Source: Aplectana chamaeleonis (Eukaryota > Nematoda > Chromadorea > Rhabditida > Cosmocercidae). Taken from it: 64,000 nt of DNA. The notes under the pieces were generated by a model. It had not been told where the DNA came from. It saw only the letters and a program-made list of their open reading frames with translations, and made no database searches. Made by a program: the position numbers and the translations under genes. This document shows, piece by piece, positions 44,985 to 57,299 of this stretch; position 1 is the first letter of the stretch; each line of letters begins with the position of its first letter. Where the stretch lies: positions 52,501 to 116,500 of the forward strand of contig JAPDOI010000380.1 of NCBI GenBank assembly GCA_029168955.1. Direction: 5' to 3'.

Positions 44985-46127
44985 ACATCAGCCGAATATG
45001 ATAAGGTAGTGCCTACGGGTGTTTTGAAGAATCAATTTCGCAATGTCCGTGGTGACACAAGTTGAACCTAGATTCTCTGGCTAAAATACCTTGAAATCGT
45101 GGAGTTTTCACCTTATCAGCTTACTCTGATAAGCTATCAGTTTCTTTTGTGTGTTGAACGGAGTCTATTTTGCGGCTTCCAGGTTATCAGGAGCAATCTA
45201 CCTCCACTGGTGTGAAAACCTGACAGTCGTAGGGTTATGACCTTAACAGTATGATTTGATAAGGTATCAGTATCTGAATTATGTTGTATAAGATTAGTCT
45301 TGTTATGCCCAGTATATCATGAGCAAACTCCAGCTGTTGCGGTCTCGAAGCCTGAAAATCTCAAAATTATGACCTTATCAGTGCGATTTGATAAGGTATC
45401 AGTTCCTTATTTGTGTAAAAAAGGATCAATTGGGCAACATCCGTGTTAAAGTAAGTTGAGCCCCAGTTCTCCGGCTCAAAATGCTTGAAATCGTGTAGTT
45501 CTTCTCTTATCAGTTAATTCTGATAAGCTATCAAATTCTTTTCCGTGTTGAACGAAGTCTATTTTGCGGCTGCCACGCAATCAGGAGCAATTTTTAGCTC
45601 CCCAGATATGAAAAGCTGGAAATAGTTGGAGTTATGACCTTATCAGTCCGATTTGAGAAGGTATCAGTACCTAAATTGTATTGAACAAGATTAGTTTAGC
45701 TGTGCCCAGCACATCAGGAGCAATTTCCCGCTGCTCTGAGGTCAAAACATGAAAATCGCAGAATTATGACCTTATCAGTGCGATTTGATAAGGTATCAGT
45801 TCTTTAAATGTGTTGAAAACGATTCATTTGGCAATTTCCGTGTTAACATAATTTGATGCTCGGTTCTCCAGCTCAAAATGCTCGAAATCGTGCAGTTTCC
45901 CCCTTATCAGTTGATGTGATAAGCTATCAGTGCCTGATTAGTGTTAAGATGGTCTACAATCAGGACTTTCATGCTGACATGACAGAATTCCAGCTTTTCC
46001 GCCTCAAAAATGCGCGATCTGATGAGTTTCGCCAACCTACAGTATACGTGGAGGTCAGCTGTCAATAATTTTATGGCGGCCACTGCGCGCGCGCTTGCTG
46101 ACAACCTGTGCAAAACAGCCCCCCCCC
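44985..46127. repeat. Right terminal inverted repeat of M1 with ~395-bp tandem units
   Basis: TTGAAATCGTGGAG-type words followed by TTATCAG ... CTGATAAGCTATCA occur at about 45090, 45485 and 45880, a period near 395 bp. Within each unit a hairpin motif ACCTTATCA-N8-TGATAAGGT recurs. Only the outermost 600 bp have a counterpart on the left. Confidence 0.75.
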
Positions 46128-46531
46128 TGACGGCAGCCTAAATGAAAGGAAATTGACGTGTCATTTCCTGCCAACTACAGGCTATAAAACGGCGAAATTC
46201 ACATGGTTCCTATGCGTGCTGGAGCGGAGCGGAGGTTAGAGGCAGTGAGAGAGCGGAGGGCATTCGGAGGCTGAGGCATCGTGCGCGCCGCTCGCGCCTC
46301 GGATGATGTGAATGACGACGTTTTATAGAGGGTACTTTCCTTTCTCTATTTATGCCACGTGGCCGTCAGAAGACCGGCCTCTTTTGGCGGAATTCGGAGC
46401 ATTCGATCTCCCCTATCTTCACAGTAATGCGTCGGTGACCCAGGAAGCTCTACCTCCGTTTTTTGGCGCGCCCAACCAATGATCAAAACCCACAAAAGGC
46501 AGGTGGTTCGCAGCGCGTACCATACCTTTAA

Positions 46532-47017
46532 AGGCAGTGTTCATGATAAAAAATGTGTTCCATTTTCGACTAGGAATGGGTAGTGGACGGGCAGACTGTA
46601 ACGTAGACGTCGAAACAACGCATGAAAACGAGCCAGGAAACGCCCCAAAATAGCCCGAAGTTGCCACTTCGAGCGCAAGGCAAACCCCAAAAGCGCAACA
46701 CACGCCCACCAACGTGAACAAATGAATGCTGATCGTGAGATGAGCGATGATTTTCAATCATTAGCCCCGTTCTTTCCTTCAATCTCAGATTCTCTCTTTA
46801 CTCAGGTCATTTCGAAGACATCGGCTGCAAAAGACGGAAGTTACAAGTCTTGGACAACTCGTCCACCATGTCTGCTTAGCTCAATTTTTGAGGGATCATA
46901 ACTCCGTTCCCAGAAGGCCTTGCACGATTACGGAAACATCATTGGAATCAGCGTGGGCCGTTTTAGAGATAGGGGGAGGGGGGAACAGAAAAACGATTTT
47001 CATCGTGAACACTGCCT
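46532..47017. mobile_element. TTAA-flanked MITE subfamily A copy 2 (486 bp)
   Basis: It begins AGGCAGTGTTCATGATAAAA after TTAA (46528-46531) and ends ATCGTGAACACTGCCT before TCAA. It is the same length as copy 1 and collinear with it. Confidence 0.85.
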
Positions 47018-48403
47018 TCAAGGGGCCAGTCGGACCGATGTCAGCCATAGAAGTTTGGTCGGTTCGCGAGACCATACGGATTTCCTTGATCCGTTCGCCG
47101 CCAGCACTGAAGCAGTGTCTGCATTCCGGGTTCATCATATGACGATAGCGGTCTGATCGCGGGATTGGTGTTGTTCGGCCCACCATGCGCCCGCGATCCT
47201 ACCTGTGGTCTGAGTGGGGTTGAACTTGTAGAATAACAAGTTCGCCAATTTATTCAGATAACAACACCGTCCGGACAGACGACGCTGCAAGTCTCTCCGT
47301 GTTGATCGCGAGAACTTGGCTTCCAGATGGAGGTAGGCGGAGGGTCATCTTAACTGATCACGGGACGATCTGAATTTGTCGGTCGAATCAATTCTGAGAG
47401 ATCGTTGAGCTTTCATTTATTGCGCTATATTTCCGGGATCAGCACGGCAATTCTCTATGCGGGACTGATCCTGGAACGACAGCAGCTGGACCACGGGTCT
47501 GCCATGCGAAGGCGATCCGATCGGTGTTACTGTCTGAGCTAGCTTACAAAATTAGCTGGCTTACCATGCCAGAGACGTCTTCTTTTTTCTCTTCATTCTG
47601 TCCGTAATTTTCTTTTTTGGTTGAATGACAATTGCAGATGGAGCAACTTCCCGCTGAATTGAGCGATTCGATTCACAATTACTACAGACACTACCGAAGA
47701 CTGCCACACCTTAGACTTAGACTTCATCTTAGATCTCAATCCAATTACCACCCGAGTAATATGTGCAATTACCATTATGAGTATTATTATTAAAGTAACC
47801 TGAAAGCATTTAATAGTGACCAAGCAACTGTGAGAAATTTTCTGCTGAAAAGTAGTCTCCAACACAATTATTCCACAACGGACGAGTCGATTATGAATTT
47901 CAGTAATTAGAGAATTACCACCGCAGAAAAACAGTGAGTTTTTGAGACGCTCACGGTTCATCTCGAGTTTGGACACGTTCACGACATAACATATTTGAGC
48001 ATGTCTAGAACTCCGGTGTGCTTTGAAGTGCTCATACACTGCGGAAGGGGGCAAGCGTCGGATAACATAGCCCGTTTTCGATTTGGGGGGAGTGACAGCA
48101 GAGGCTCCCCCCTGAGAAGGATTAGAGAAGGCTTAGTAGGCCAAACGCAAGCATCATCATTCTTGTCAAGTTTTGTCCCGATTTGACATGACTCCTCCTG
48201 TGATCTCTGAATCACGTGCTCAACCGGTATAAAATTCTCCTCACCCCAGAGAGAGTCGCAATCGGCCCAACAGGGCCGGCCCTGGACGGGGACTTTGAGT
48301 TCCTACCAGAAAGGGATATTTTTGGAGGAGAGCGAATGACGCTTTCTGGGGGGGGGGGTTAGTTGACGCTAGTGCTCCTGAACGGTGACGTCAGTGCTCC
48401 GCG
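47018..48403. other. No confident gene
   Basis: Two overlapping minus-strand frames (48054-47593 and 48215-47979) contain a hydrophobic stretch LIIILIMVIAHITRVVIG but no family motif or consistent splicing, so they are not called. A G run is at about 48349. Confidence 0.3.
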
Positions 48404-48540
48404 GCAGTGACGACAGGGCTTCAAGGCAGTGACGGCACGGCTTCAGGGCAAAGACGGCAGGTCTTCAAGGCAGTGACGGCAGGCTTCAAGGCAGTGACCG
48501 CAGGGCTTCAAGGCACTGACAGCAGGGCTCAGATCGAGTC
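48404..48540. repeat. 21-22-bp tandem repeat
   Basis: Units of the type GGCAGTGACGGCAGGCTTCAA repeat at about 48404, 48425, 48447, 48469, 48490 and 48511. Confidence 0.75.
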
Positions 48541-48752
48541 AAATTCACTTTGGGGGGCAACCGTCAGTGCTTGGAGGTTTGCACCTTGTAAAGCTGCGTT
48601 AGCCCCCTGCAGTGTATAAGTGGTTTGAAATTGCTCGAACATGAACCCTGGCCTGAACGTTTCTAAATGCTTGTAGCGGTGGTAATTTTCTATTCACAGG
48701 AATTTTAAATCGATTTGATTGATACTATGTGTCGATGTGGAGGCCCCGCAAT

Positions 48753-49471
48753 ATCTCAGGCAATACTGCGTTTAGCATCCCGTTAAAGTTTGGGTTCCTT
48801 GGGTGCATTAATGTGTAAGTTGGTGGTGAAGCACGGGGAACGGTGGGCGTGTCTCGATTCTGACGACCGCGTTAACCGAAAACGAGGCGTTAACATGTTT
48901 ACACAAAGGTTTTAACAATGTTGCTGGTATAAATGGCTTCTCATCTCACAGTGTGCCTCAGTCGGCTCTTCAGAGCCGGACCTGAGAGGTGGCCTCGAAT
49001 CACTTCCCAGAAGATTTACCGGATATCGGCGAACAATTTTTGTCGCCGAGGGAAGGGGGCTCCTCACGGCTCGGGGGGGGGGGCTGTACCCAACTGTGGG
49101 GCCATCTCCCCACGGTCGACGGTGGGGTGCACCCCCCCTCGCGGATCGTGGCCGTCTGGTCACCCCCCCCCCCGTGGGAAAACCCGATTGGGATGTCCCC
49201 GTGTCTCGGCCATCCCGTTAGGTCTAGCGTTGACGATGGCGTTGCGTTGACGGCTATTCATCCCGTTCCTCGTGCGGCGACCATCCCGTTCCCCGTGCGG
49301 CGACCATCCCGTTTCCCTTAGCGTTGGTAATGGCGCTACATGGGAGGCTGACGTCCCGTTCCCTGTGAGACGACCAGCTCGTTCACTCTATCGCTGATGG
49401 TCCGGCTGTGTGAACACTCCATCGCGAACGGGACCGTCAACGGGATGGTCGTCGATTATGTATGAGATAGT
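48753..49471. repeat. Dispersed repeat E copy 2 (without MITE; the empty site)
   Basis: It begins ATCTCAGGCAATACTGCGTT and runs collinear with 38971-40105. At 48883-48900 the sequence passes straight through GAGGCGTTAACATGTTT, the site occupied by the MITE in copy 1. Poly-G and poly-C runs lie at about 49073 and 49165. Confidence 0.75.
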
Positions 49472-51825
49472 GCTGAATTTGACAAATTTCAATTCTGAAG
49501 GAACTCAGTTCACAAATGAAAAAGGAACGCAAAGGATTATCAAACATGATTAGCGGTATAGACCCTCGATGGCCCGATCGGTTCCCAACGCTAAAATATG
49601 ACTGTCAAAGTAATAAATTATGTAGACCTGCAATGACCTGTCTGATCACGTTTGATCGATACGTATAATTTGTTTAGGAGCAAAACGGGCCCCTGAAGCT
49701 CCATGCTCGCACTCACCAAACATTCACTTTGCATATACGAAAGCGTACCGAAATGAAGACCGATATGTGACTCAGACGACTTGGCATGTTCTTAATTACG
49801 CTCGATGCTGTTCGAGAAAGTTTAGGTGAGTCGCTGAAAAACTCAGAATATATGTAGCAGGTTAGAAAGGCTCTACAGACTGATAGAATGGAGAGTTTCT
49901 GCGCGGGAATCGGCAGAGCTGTGAACTTTAGCAGCCAGGGCGAGCAGTCGCTAGGCCCCGGCATCGGTTCATGCGATGATTTTAGCGATTGGCCGACCTG
50001 CTATGTTTTCTAAAATGGCTCTTTTTTTCTCCTGTTTTTTTGTTGTGGATCACTGTCCTTAACCTTTTGTTTTTCGATTTTTTCCCAATTACTTCGTGTA
50101 GCCATACTGTTTCGAAAAACCCTTTCGTTGGACCTCAAAAATGATTTCATCCTGAAAATTTACGTAAGCGGCTATTCATAGTCCTCAACGTCAGTGCATC
50201 ACGCGCGTTTACGCGCTTGCGGAGACTATGTATTCTCCGCCGCCGATGATATGGCGGAGCTGAATAAAATGGGCTCGCACTGTGCCGTGCGAGCGATTTG
50301 ATGGCATGCGTTGTCCCTAGGGTAGCAAAGGATAGAACTGCGATTTATTCGAGAAATGGAATGAAATTCATGATGAAATTGTAACAAAAACGATGAAAAA
50401 GTGTAGTGGGCGTCATCGCGCCCCTGAATGGGACGGCAGCATTCACTGGAGGAGAATCGGTCGTACTAAGAAGCAGGATCGATATTCCTTCATTGCATGC
50501 TGCCGCTCCTCCCAGCAACGGAACTTAATTCGGGCTCTTATGAAGCGCCCGCTCGTCACGCTTGTGTGGCGTTGAGAAGTATGATTAGCCAAAAACCTGA
50601 GAAATTATATCTTGTCATCGGACAGACCGAAATTGGCTCGAGGTGAAGGCTGGTTGCGATCAGGTAAAAACTCCTTGCACCACGTCTTATTCTCACCGTC
50701 GGCCGTCACATATTGTTTGAGATGGGGACAAGACTCACCCATTTTCGTTCATTTTTTGAGTACTGTGTGAGAGGCAGCGAGTGGGCACCGCTCCGAGCTG
50801 ACGAACTAGTGACTGTGAGGTACTCAGTCTGTGTTTTGTTTACCACATTAACATTCTGGAGATTCTTCTGAAAACCGATAGCGTTCTCTGACAGCTTGTG
50901 ATAAAACCGCGACTTGTTCAGAATGTAAAATGTAGAGGTTGCTCATGGGTTAAAAGTTGGTCAGGCGGTCACAGACGTGCGCCCTAAAATTAGGAACGAT
51001 TGATTTTTCTCCCTCTGTCTCATATAAACGTGATTTTCCTTTTCCTGTTTCTCATTTCTCTATCGCGTCTTGACATTGCTTACTAGGGAATTTCGAATGA
51101 CTATCCCCAGCATTAAAAATGATGACTGTTTTCCGATCAATGCGGACCCGCTCTTTCTGAATCTTAATACGAATTTCGCTGCGGTTATTTGAGAATCAAG
51201 TTACAGCCAGTCAAACCTCTTAAATTTTCAACCAACAACTGAGTAGATGTATATGAACCCCCATTGGAAATGTCAAATATGTGAAAAAGCAGTGCTGAAG
51301 CCTTGGACGGCTTCGACAGTGCTGAGTCATTGGTGCTAACACATCACTGCAGTGTATCACACTCACGTCGGAGAATGAGGCAGCGGATGGTAACCGGATG
51401 TACAGGGCAAATTGTAAGGGGTGGTAGTAATCCATTCGGAACTACGAGTTTCGAAATGGCCAAAACATGCAGGTATTCTGCGAGCTTCGACTTCACAAAA
51501 AGAGGCGATTTTGAGGCGATATAGCAATGAACAGGTTTTGAATCGTATCCATAGTGTTCCCCAACTTTAAAGGGGGTCATCTTCCAAATCTGGTGCAAAA
51601 TGGTCAACCGCTTCCTATCCTGTGCTCGCTTCTATGGAGCTCATTGCGGGTAAACCTCTAGGTTTTGGGCACCCTCGCGAGATCGCTGAAACTGGCAGCA
51701 GGCTCTGTCTCTAGGCGAAGTGGGCAGCGAGAGGCAAAACAGCGCAGCGGTGGCGGAAACGCGAGAGACTCCCAGTTTCGGGGAGAGAAAGTTGTGCGGA
51801 GGACTTTCTCGTCCATCATGCGAGG
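49472..51825. other. Long stretch with no recognised gene or element
   Basis: There is a GC-rich hairpin-like patch at 50190-50280 (CGCCGCCGATGATATGGCGG). Open frames are short and not spliced together by good signals. A frame at 49964-49713 (-) looks like chance. Confidence 0.3.
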
Positions 51826-53300
51826 TGTGTTTTGGCAGTCATAAAATTATTGACAGCCGACCTCCAAATATACAGCTCGGCAAAGATAGGTAGATCGCGC
51901 GTTTTGAGCGCGGAAAAGCCGGGATTTGGTCATGTTAGCGTGAGAAACTTGATTATAGACTATTTGAACACTAATCTAGCTTTGATAAATTATCAAATCG
52001 AAGTGATATGAACATATCCATTAGATTTGTAGCATTTTGAGCCGGAAAAGCGAGTATTAGGTTTGATTAACTTGGAAATAGCGAATTTAATTTCTTTGGC
52101 AGCAGTCAGGCGTTGGCACCATACCAAACTCGACTGATGAGGTTATAGCTCTTCGAGTTATAAGTTTTCACACCAGTGGAGCGATAACTTACTCTTGATG
52201 ACCTGGGAAGCGCAAAATTAATTGTTTTTTACACAAGTAATAAATTGGTACCTTATCAAACTGGACTGATGATGTCATAAATTCATGATTTTCACGTTTT
52301 CAGCTGGAAGGAGCGGGTATTTGCTACTGATAGGCTGGACATAGCAAAATTAATCTAACTTAGTACAATTCAGGCACTGAAACCTTACCAAATCAAATTG
52401 ATGAGGTCATAACTCTACGATGTCGAGCAATGTGAACCGAAGTTGTTCCTTAGATTTTTTCCGATCGAATCGGTTTCAGACTTTTCGGATCGGTTTCAGA
52501 CGCGATTTTTCGATTTTCTTATTTGTTTTTTATATCACTCGGTTTTCGATTACGTTCGGAAGTTTCGTTTCTTGATTCTTCGATTTCCAAAAAGTGATCG
52601 AAATGTGATGTTTTAAATTTTGTTATTCAATATTCAATTTCTCGGAGATCCTAATCGCAGCCGTGTGTCAGGGTGATGCAGAAATTATCGAGCATTGCTT
52701 TGCTCGTTCGACTGAGTTTCCCAGTCAGATTTTGATACGCCACGAACTCGGACAGTAAGTACAAGTGTAAATGTGTAGGTGCTAAAAAAGAACAAAAATC
52801 TTTGTCTTACTAAAATTTTCACAATTCTAAAACTTTCAATTTTCTCAAGGAGGTCCTCAATTTCCTGTGAATCCGTGTTCTGAGGAATAAGTCGAAAAAA
52901 AAAGAAGTTTTTCATTCGATAAAAAATTATTTTTTCGTCAAGATCATATGATTTGAATTTGTCATGATTTCATATGTCTCAATCCACATGCCCATTTGTT
53001 GAATTAACAAAAACTAAAATTCCGGGACACGTTGCTGGTTGTTCGGGAGGATAAGCGGAAATTCATTTCAAAATTACGGAAACTCAAGGTATGGGCTGAG
53101 TGTAATCAAACGTTTTAACATTTTTTCTCACAGTATCCACAAATTTTCTAGCAAAACCTCAAAGCTGCGAAAGTTGGTAGGGCATTTGCACTTTTCATTA
53201 GAGCTATGACCTTTTCAGTCCGATTCGATAAAAGGTATCAGTACCCGAAGTGTGGAAAAAAGATCATTTTGCTATGCCCAAGTTATCAGGAGAAGCATGA
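51826..53300. mobile_element. Degenerate relative of the M1 end (M2)
   Basis: TGTGTTTTGGCAGTCATAAA followed by TTATTGACAGCCGACCTCC matches the M1 left arm and continues with GATCGCGCGTTTT and ATTTTGAGCCGGA words. Weaker copies of the ACCTTATCA/TGATAAGGT motif occur at about 52250 and 53205. No opposite end or target duplication was identified. Confidence 0.6.
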
Positions 53301-54679
53301 TTTTTTTTCTCCGGATGGGTGAGAAAACTTTCTTTCAAACCAACAAAAACTTTTGCTCATGCGGTCGTTCAAACGATAGAAAAAAGTCAGAGATTCGAAA
53401 GTCCTGCTTTTGTGCGAGGTTAGTAGGTGCTGAGAAGAAATAGGCAACACTAGGTTTGACACAAGAATTGAGAGGTGAAAATTGCGGCAAGGATTAACAG
53501 CAATCAGATTCATAGAACAAATAGAATCCGTCTAAGAACGTTGAGGAAAATGAATAGGCGTGTAGTTATTGAGGTCCTTTTATTGTAGCCCAGAAGGCCG
53601 ATCGAATTCACTTGAATGAGGAACGACTTAAATAGATTCTTTCACATGTCTCATACAAGAAAGTATGTAGGAATTGAGTTTTGAATTCAGCTTTAGGTAC
53701 TATGACGTTAACTACTAGTTTGAGCCTCTGCTGTGGCCAGAAACACAATGCTGTGTTCGCAATTGGAGACACCTACAATGAAAACATCACCAGGTCACAG
53801 TGCAATCTCGGTGCAATGCCAGTGATCGCCGCTATGGTTAAGAGCACTGAGGGTTCAACTTCTTAGAAGGACAAAGTTTTGCAAAGAAACGCAACACCTC
53901 GCATGATGATGCGTGTGTGGTCCCGGTTTCAATAAGTTCATCCTGCGAGTTTCGGACGTCAGCTCGCGACATAAAACTCGTAGTTTCGCATGGATTACTA
54001 CCGTCCCAGGGCTTCGACTCCCGTCACTGAGAATATGCTTGCAGTTTTTGCAAGCAGCTTCACAAAAAGTTTTTCTCTTAGTGGACCACCACAAGTAACG
54101 TATCAGTTCATATTTTTATCTAGATAGTGGGTTGAAAGAATTTCACATTTGTGGAATTTCGAACGGAGCGATAGTGTTTTCTACTTTCACCGATTGTTGG
54201 ATGAGCGTTTACTAATATCAATTAGGTATGAAATAGTCAATTAGATTGTAGAACGCAAATATAGCCTCCCAAGCTATCTAGGATTACTCCAAAAAAATTA
54301 TGGGCGTTTCCCAATGTTCGCGGCAAGGTAAGATACCATATCAGGCAAATTTTCGAGTGTTCTAAGCAATTGCTCTGGATTTTGCTCAAAACGTGTATGA
54401 AGGGATAATTTGAGATACTGAACACGAAAAGGAGATCTTTTGTCGGTTTTCTAGGCCCTGTGGATTACGGTGGGTAAGATGTTATTTAGCTGGCGTAACA
54501 GACCTTATTATTATACTTTGACAATCTGCAAAGCAACGTCAAATACTTGTTCACCATCCAAACAACCCCTTGATAGAAGTTTTGAGGCAAACCTGAGACT
54601 TTGACCAAACTACCGTATACTTATCGAAACTTCCCGTAGTCTATCGAACATCGATAAACGGATGTCATATTCGTGTTAA
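53301..54679. other. No confident gene
   Basis: A plus-strand ORF at 53681-53866 (LCCGQKHNAVFAIGDTYNEN) follows an AG but has no partner exons; a minus ORF overlaps 53855-54094. Neither is recognised. Confidence 0.25.
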
Positions 54680-55124
54680 AGGCAGCGTTCACGACGATCA
54701 TACTCGTTGACTTTCCATAGTGAAATGATAGGCGAAAAGTATCCTAGGCTCCCAATGTCGAAAGAACTGTAGAAAACAAGCCAGGAGCGGCAAAATAGCG
54801 GCTGCAAACAAAGTTTTGGTGCCCCAGACACGCCTGGTGCCCCAGATCCGCCCCCTTGAAATGAAAGAAATGAAGATTCAGATTACAGGAATGTTCAAGT
54901 GAAGTAAGTGCTGATAAGTGAGCTGATCGCTTCATTGCACTGGTAGGTATCATCCATCTAGCGGTCAATTCCTCCATGCTCGAAAATCAACGTAAACAAG
55001 GGAGGGCCTATTTTGGCTCAAAAACGCGTCTTTTGTGTCCTTTTTAAGCAGACCTTGCTATATAGGGCACCAGATCTTCCGTAAGCAGTGGAGATACCGG
55101 AAGTGAATTCTATCGTGAGCACTG
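54680..55124. mobile_element. TTAA-type MITE (about 445 bp)
   Basis: The left end AGGCAGCGTTCACGACGAT follows TTAA (54676-54679); the right end ATCGTGAGCACTGCA is inverted. The body is not shared with other subfamilies here. Confidence 0.55.
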
Positions 55125-55368
55125 CAAATAACCCCCCGAAGGAGTTTTAAGCCATATCTCTCGTAACATTTTGGAAATCGGGAAAAGTCTAATTTCGCCT
55201 CCGGTGGATAGCTCTGAGTCGAATCTTACGGAATCTCTTTACCTACGGCAACTGGACCACAGATTCGCGATTTTCACCTCCAACGATTCCCGTAGCAAAT
55301 TTTTCGGTCAGATCTGAAACATTTTTTCGAGCGCTCCCAGAGAGACCCTATTTATACACAAGGTAGAA

Positions 55369-55519
55369 ATCGCGCAATAATTTTAGTTAGATGAATGGAC
55401 GGGGCTGAGACGGTAGATCACCCCGCGCCAATCGAAACCCCATTCTCCAGTTAGGCTGCCAACCCCGCTTCGCCAGCTGCCTGGTCCATGTGTCAGACTA
55501 GATCGAAAACGGAAACCAT
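55369..55519. mobile_element. Short repeat K copy 2
   Basis: In the opposite orientation to 22076-22231: CGCGCAATAATTTTAG at one end and AAAACGGAAACCAT at the other, with CCCCATTCTCCAG and TGCCAACCCCGC inside. Confidence 0.7.
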
Positions 55520-57290
55520 AGATATAAGGTGTATAAAGTGGTAACCCGTGACTTTCATTCTTTGGAAATGCGCTCCAGGTCACGGCAATCCGTGACTGAT
55601 CGAAACGCGCTCAAATCACGACCACCGCACGCCCGGGGCGGCGTGAACCATTTCGTAATTTGAGTCCACTCCTTTTTCCCCGGCTCGGTGAGCCTTTCCT
55701 TTCTCCCGTTCTTTATTATGCGTCGTTTGGAGCCCAAACCTCTGACGACGAGAAATTTTGCTTGTTGATTACGGTCACGTTTTTATCCGAACGTTTTTTG
55801 CCCACTTTTCCGGGCTCGTTTTTTCATTGTAAATTTTATCGTTTCTTTTTTGTACTGATTGTCTGTTGCAACCAGTTTAAACCCAGAAAGGGATTGCCAT
55901 TCATTTAAGACTTTGCTTTGCTCGCGGGTTTTCTGTGGTAGGCCCGCTGGGGGAAATTTCTGCTCGAGTCCTTTTGGGCTGAAGCGGAAAAAGGTCAGCG
56001 CCGAGTTTTCACGATCGATCAACTAGAAGATCATTACGAGAGAGGTAGATAAGAACCATCTTCACATATAATAAAAATAAAATGTCGCCCTCAATAAATT
56101 TGACAAAGTCCACTGAACCATCCCCTCTTTAGTCCTACTCTCCCTCCTAGCCAACCCAAATAGCTCAACCTCGGCGCACCTTTTTCATAAACTGTAACAA
56201 CGAGTGTGGGCTCGTGAATACCTCAATTTAGTGAAACAGTGAGCCATAGCGTGTAGTTTTTTCGAAAGCAGAAACTAACCTCATTCTCAAGTTCAACATG
56301 TCAAGCAGACTTTCGAAGCTATTTTTATAGAAATCTATAAAAGGTAGGCAAACGTGGCGTCCAGGTTTTCAAACGAAGATTAGGGTGGCCACTAGAAAAT
56401 GACGTACGCATTGCATAGTTGTCAAATGTGACGTCTTAGCAATCCTGGTTTCCCACTCCATCAAACAATGTGTCTCGACGGGGCTATCATCAGTGCCAAA
56501 TTTGGGCCAGCAGCTTCTCAAACAAGGAACATTCATGCGTAAATGAGTTTGACAAGTCTGTTCAAGATACGTAGGACCCTTCATACCATGAAATTTTTTT
56601 TGGAGTACTGAAAGTGGTGAATAGGATACGGTGAATCAAAAGATTGAAAACGAAGTAGAAGTTGTTTTCATATGGTTCTGTGCGATTCTGAGTAGAAGGG
56701 TTTTTCAGGGAAGGCAAATCGATTGTAACCACGCCATCGCTTGAAAGCTTATGCCTACATCGATTTCAATGATTTGTTGCATGCTGAGATTTGACCCATT
56801 TTAGGCGACCCATCTGTGAATCTCATGATCTGTATGCATATAAGGTATTCACTTTTTATAATAGTGCGATTTTTGTTGGAAGTAGAAAGATGTACTTACT
56901 TACATGAGAAAAAAATGTTCATTTATATTTTTGCTGAACATCGATAGATGTTGTTACTTACATGCGATGGAATTCAAATGTTTGCTTTTGTCCAAGATAA
57001 ATAGGTGTTGTTAGCTAAATAGGATACAGTGTGTGTAATATTCTGTGCTATAGTTTGTAACACCAGGGGTGCGCCAGAGAAAGAGTAGAACATGGGAGAA
57101 AAAAATTAGGCGAAATGAGTGAACTTTATGTGAGAAAGGAGTAAAATTTTAGTAAATTGTGGTAAAATAGACCAGTAAAACACTAGTAGATTTTGGTCAG
57201 AAAAACAAGTAAAACACCACTTAATTTCAGTGAATTAGGACAAAAGTTTTGTCAAAATTTTCGGGCCTGAGTACAGACATATCTTCTGAG
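55520..57290. other. No recognised gene
   Basis: 57115-57260 is rich in GTAAAA(C/T) and AGTAAA words. A minus ORF at 56584-56369 (MKGPTYLEQTCQTHLRMNVP) vaguely resembles transposase text, but no catalytic residues can be placed. Confidence 0.3.
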
Positions 57291-57299
57291 TAAAATAGT

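Larger units (their letters stand above)
41669..46127. mobile_element. 4.46-kb element M1: Mutator-like ends, ~600-bp inverted repeats, enclosing a reverse transcriptase fragment
   Basis: The exact 9-bp sequence TGACGGCAG flanks it at 41660-41668 and 46128-46136. The ends GGGTGGGTGCTGTTTTGCAC and (complement) GGGGGGGGGCTGTTTTGCAC are in perfect register and the inverted similarity continues to about 42245 on the left and 45525 on the right. Long inverted repeats with 9-bp duplication are the signature of Mutator-like elements, but no such transposase is present. Instead the middle has a Penelope-like reverse transcriptase piece (43071-43920). The right arm is further expanded inward by ~395-bp tandem units. 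Alternatively these are the inverted long repeats of a Penelope-like element itself. Confidence 0.85.

Noticed and set aside
47593..48215. Two minus-strand ORFs as a membrane protein gene
   Set aside because: One hydrophobic stretch but overlapping frames, no splice logic and no family motif.
52130..52170. Hammerhead ribozyme core (CTGATGAG) in the M2 arm
   Set aside because: CTGATGAG is present but I could not place the GAAA box and three stems; one motif alone is not enough.
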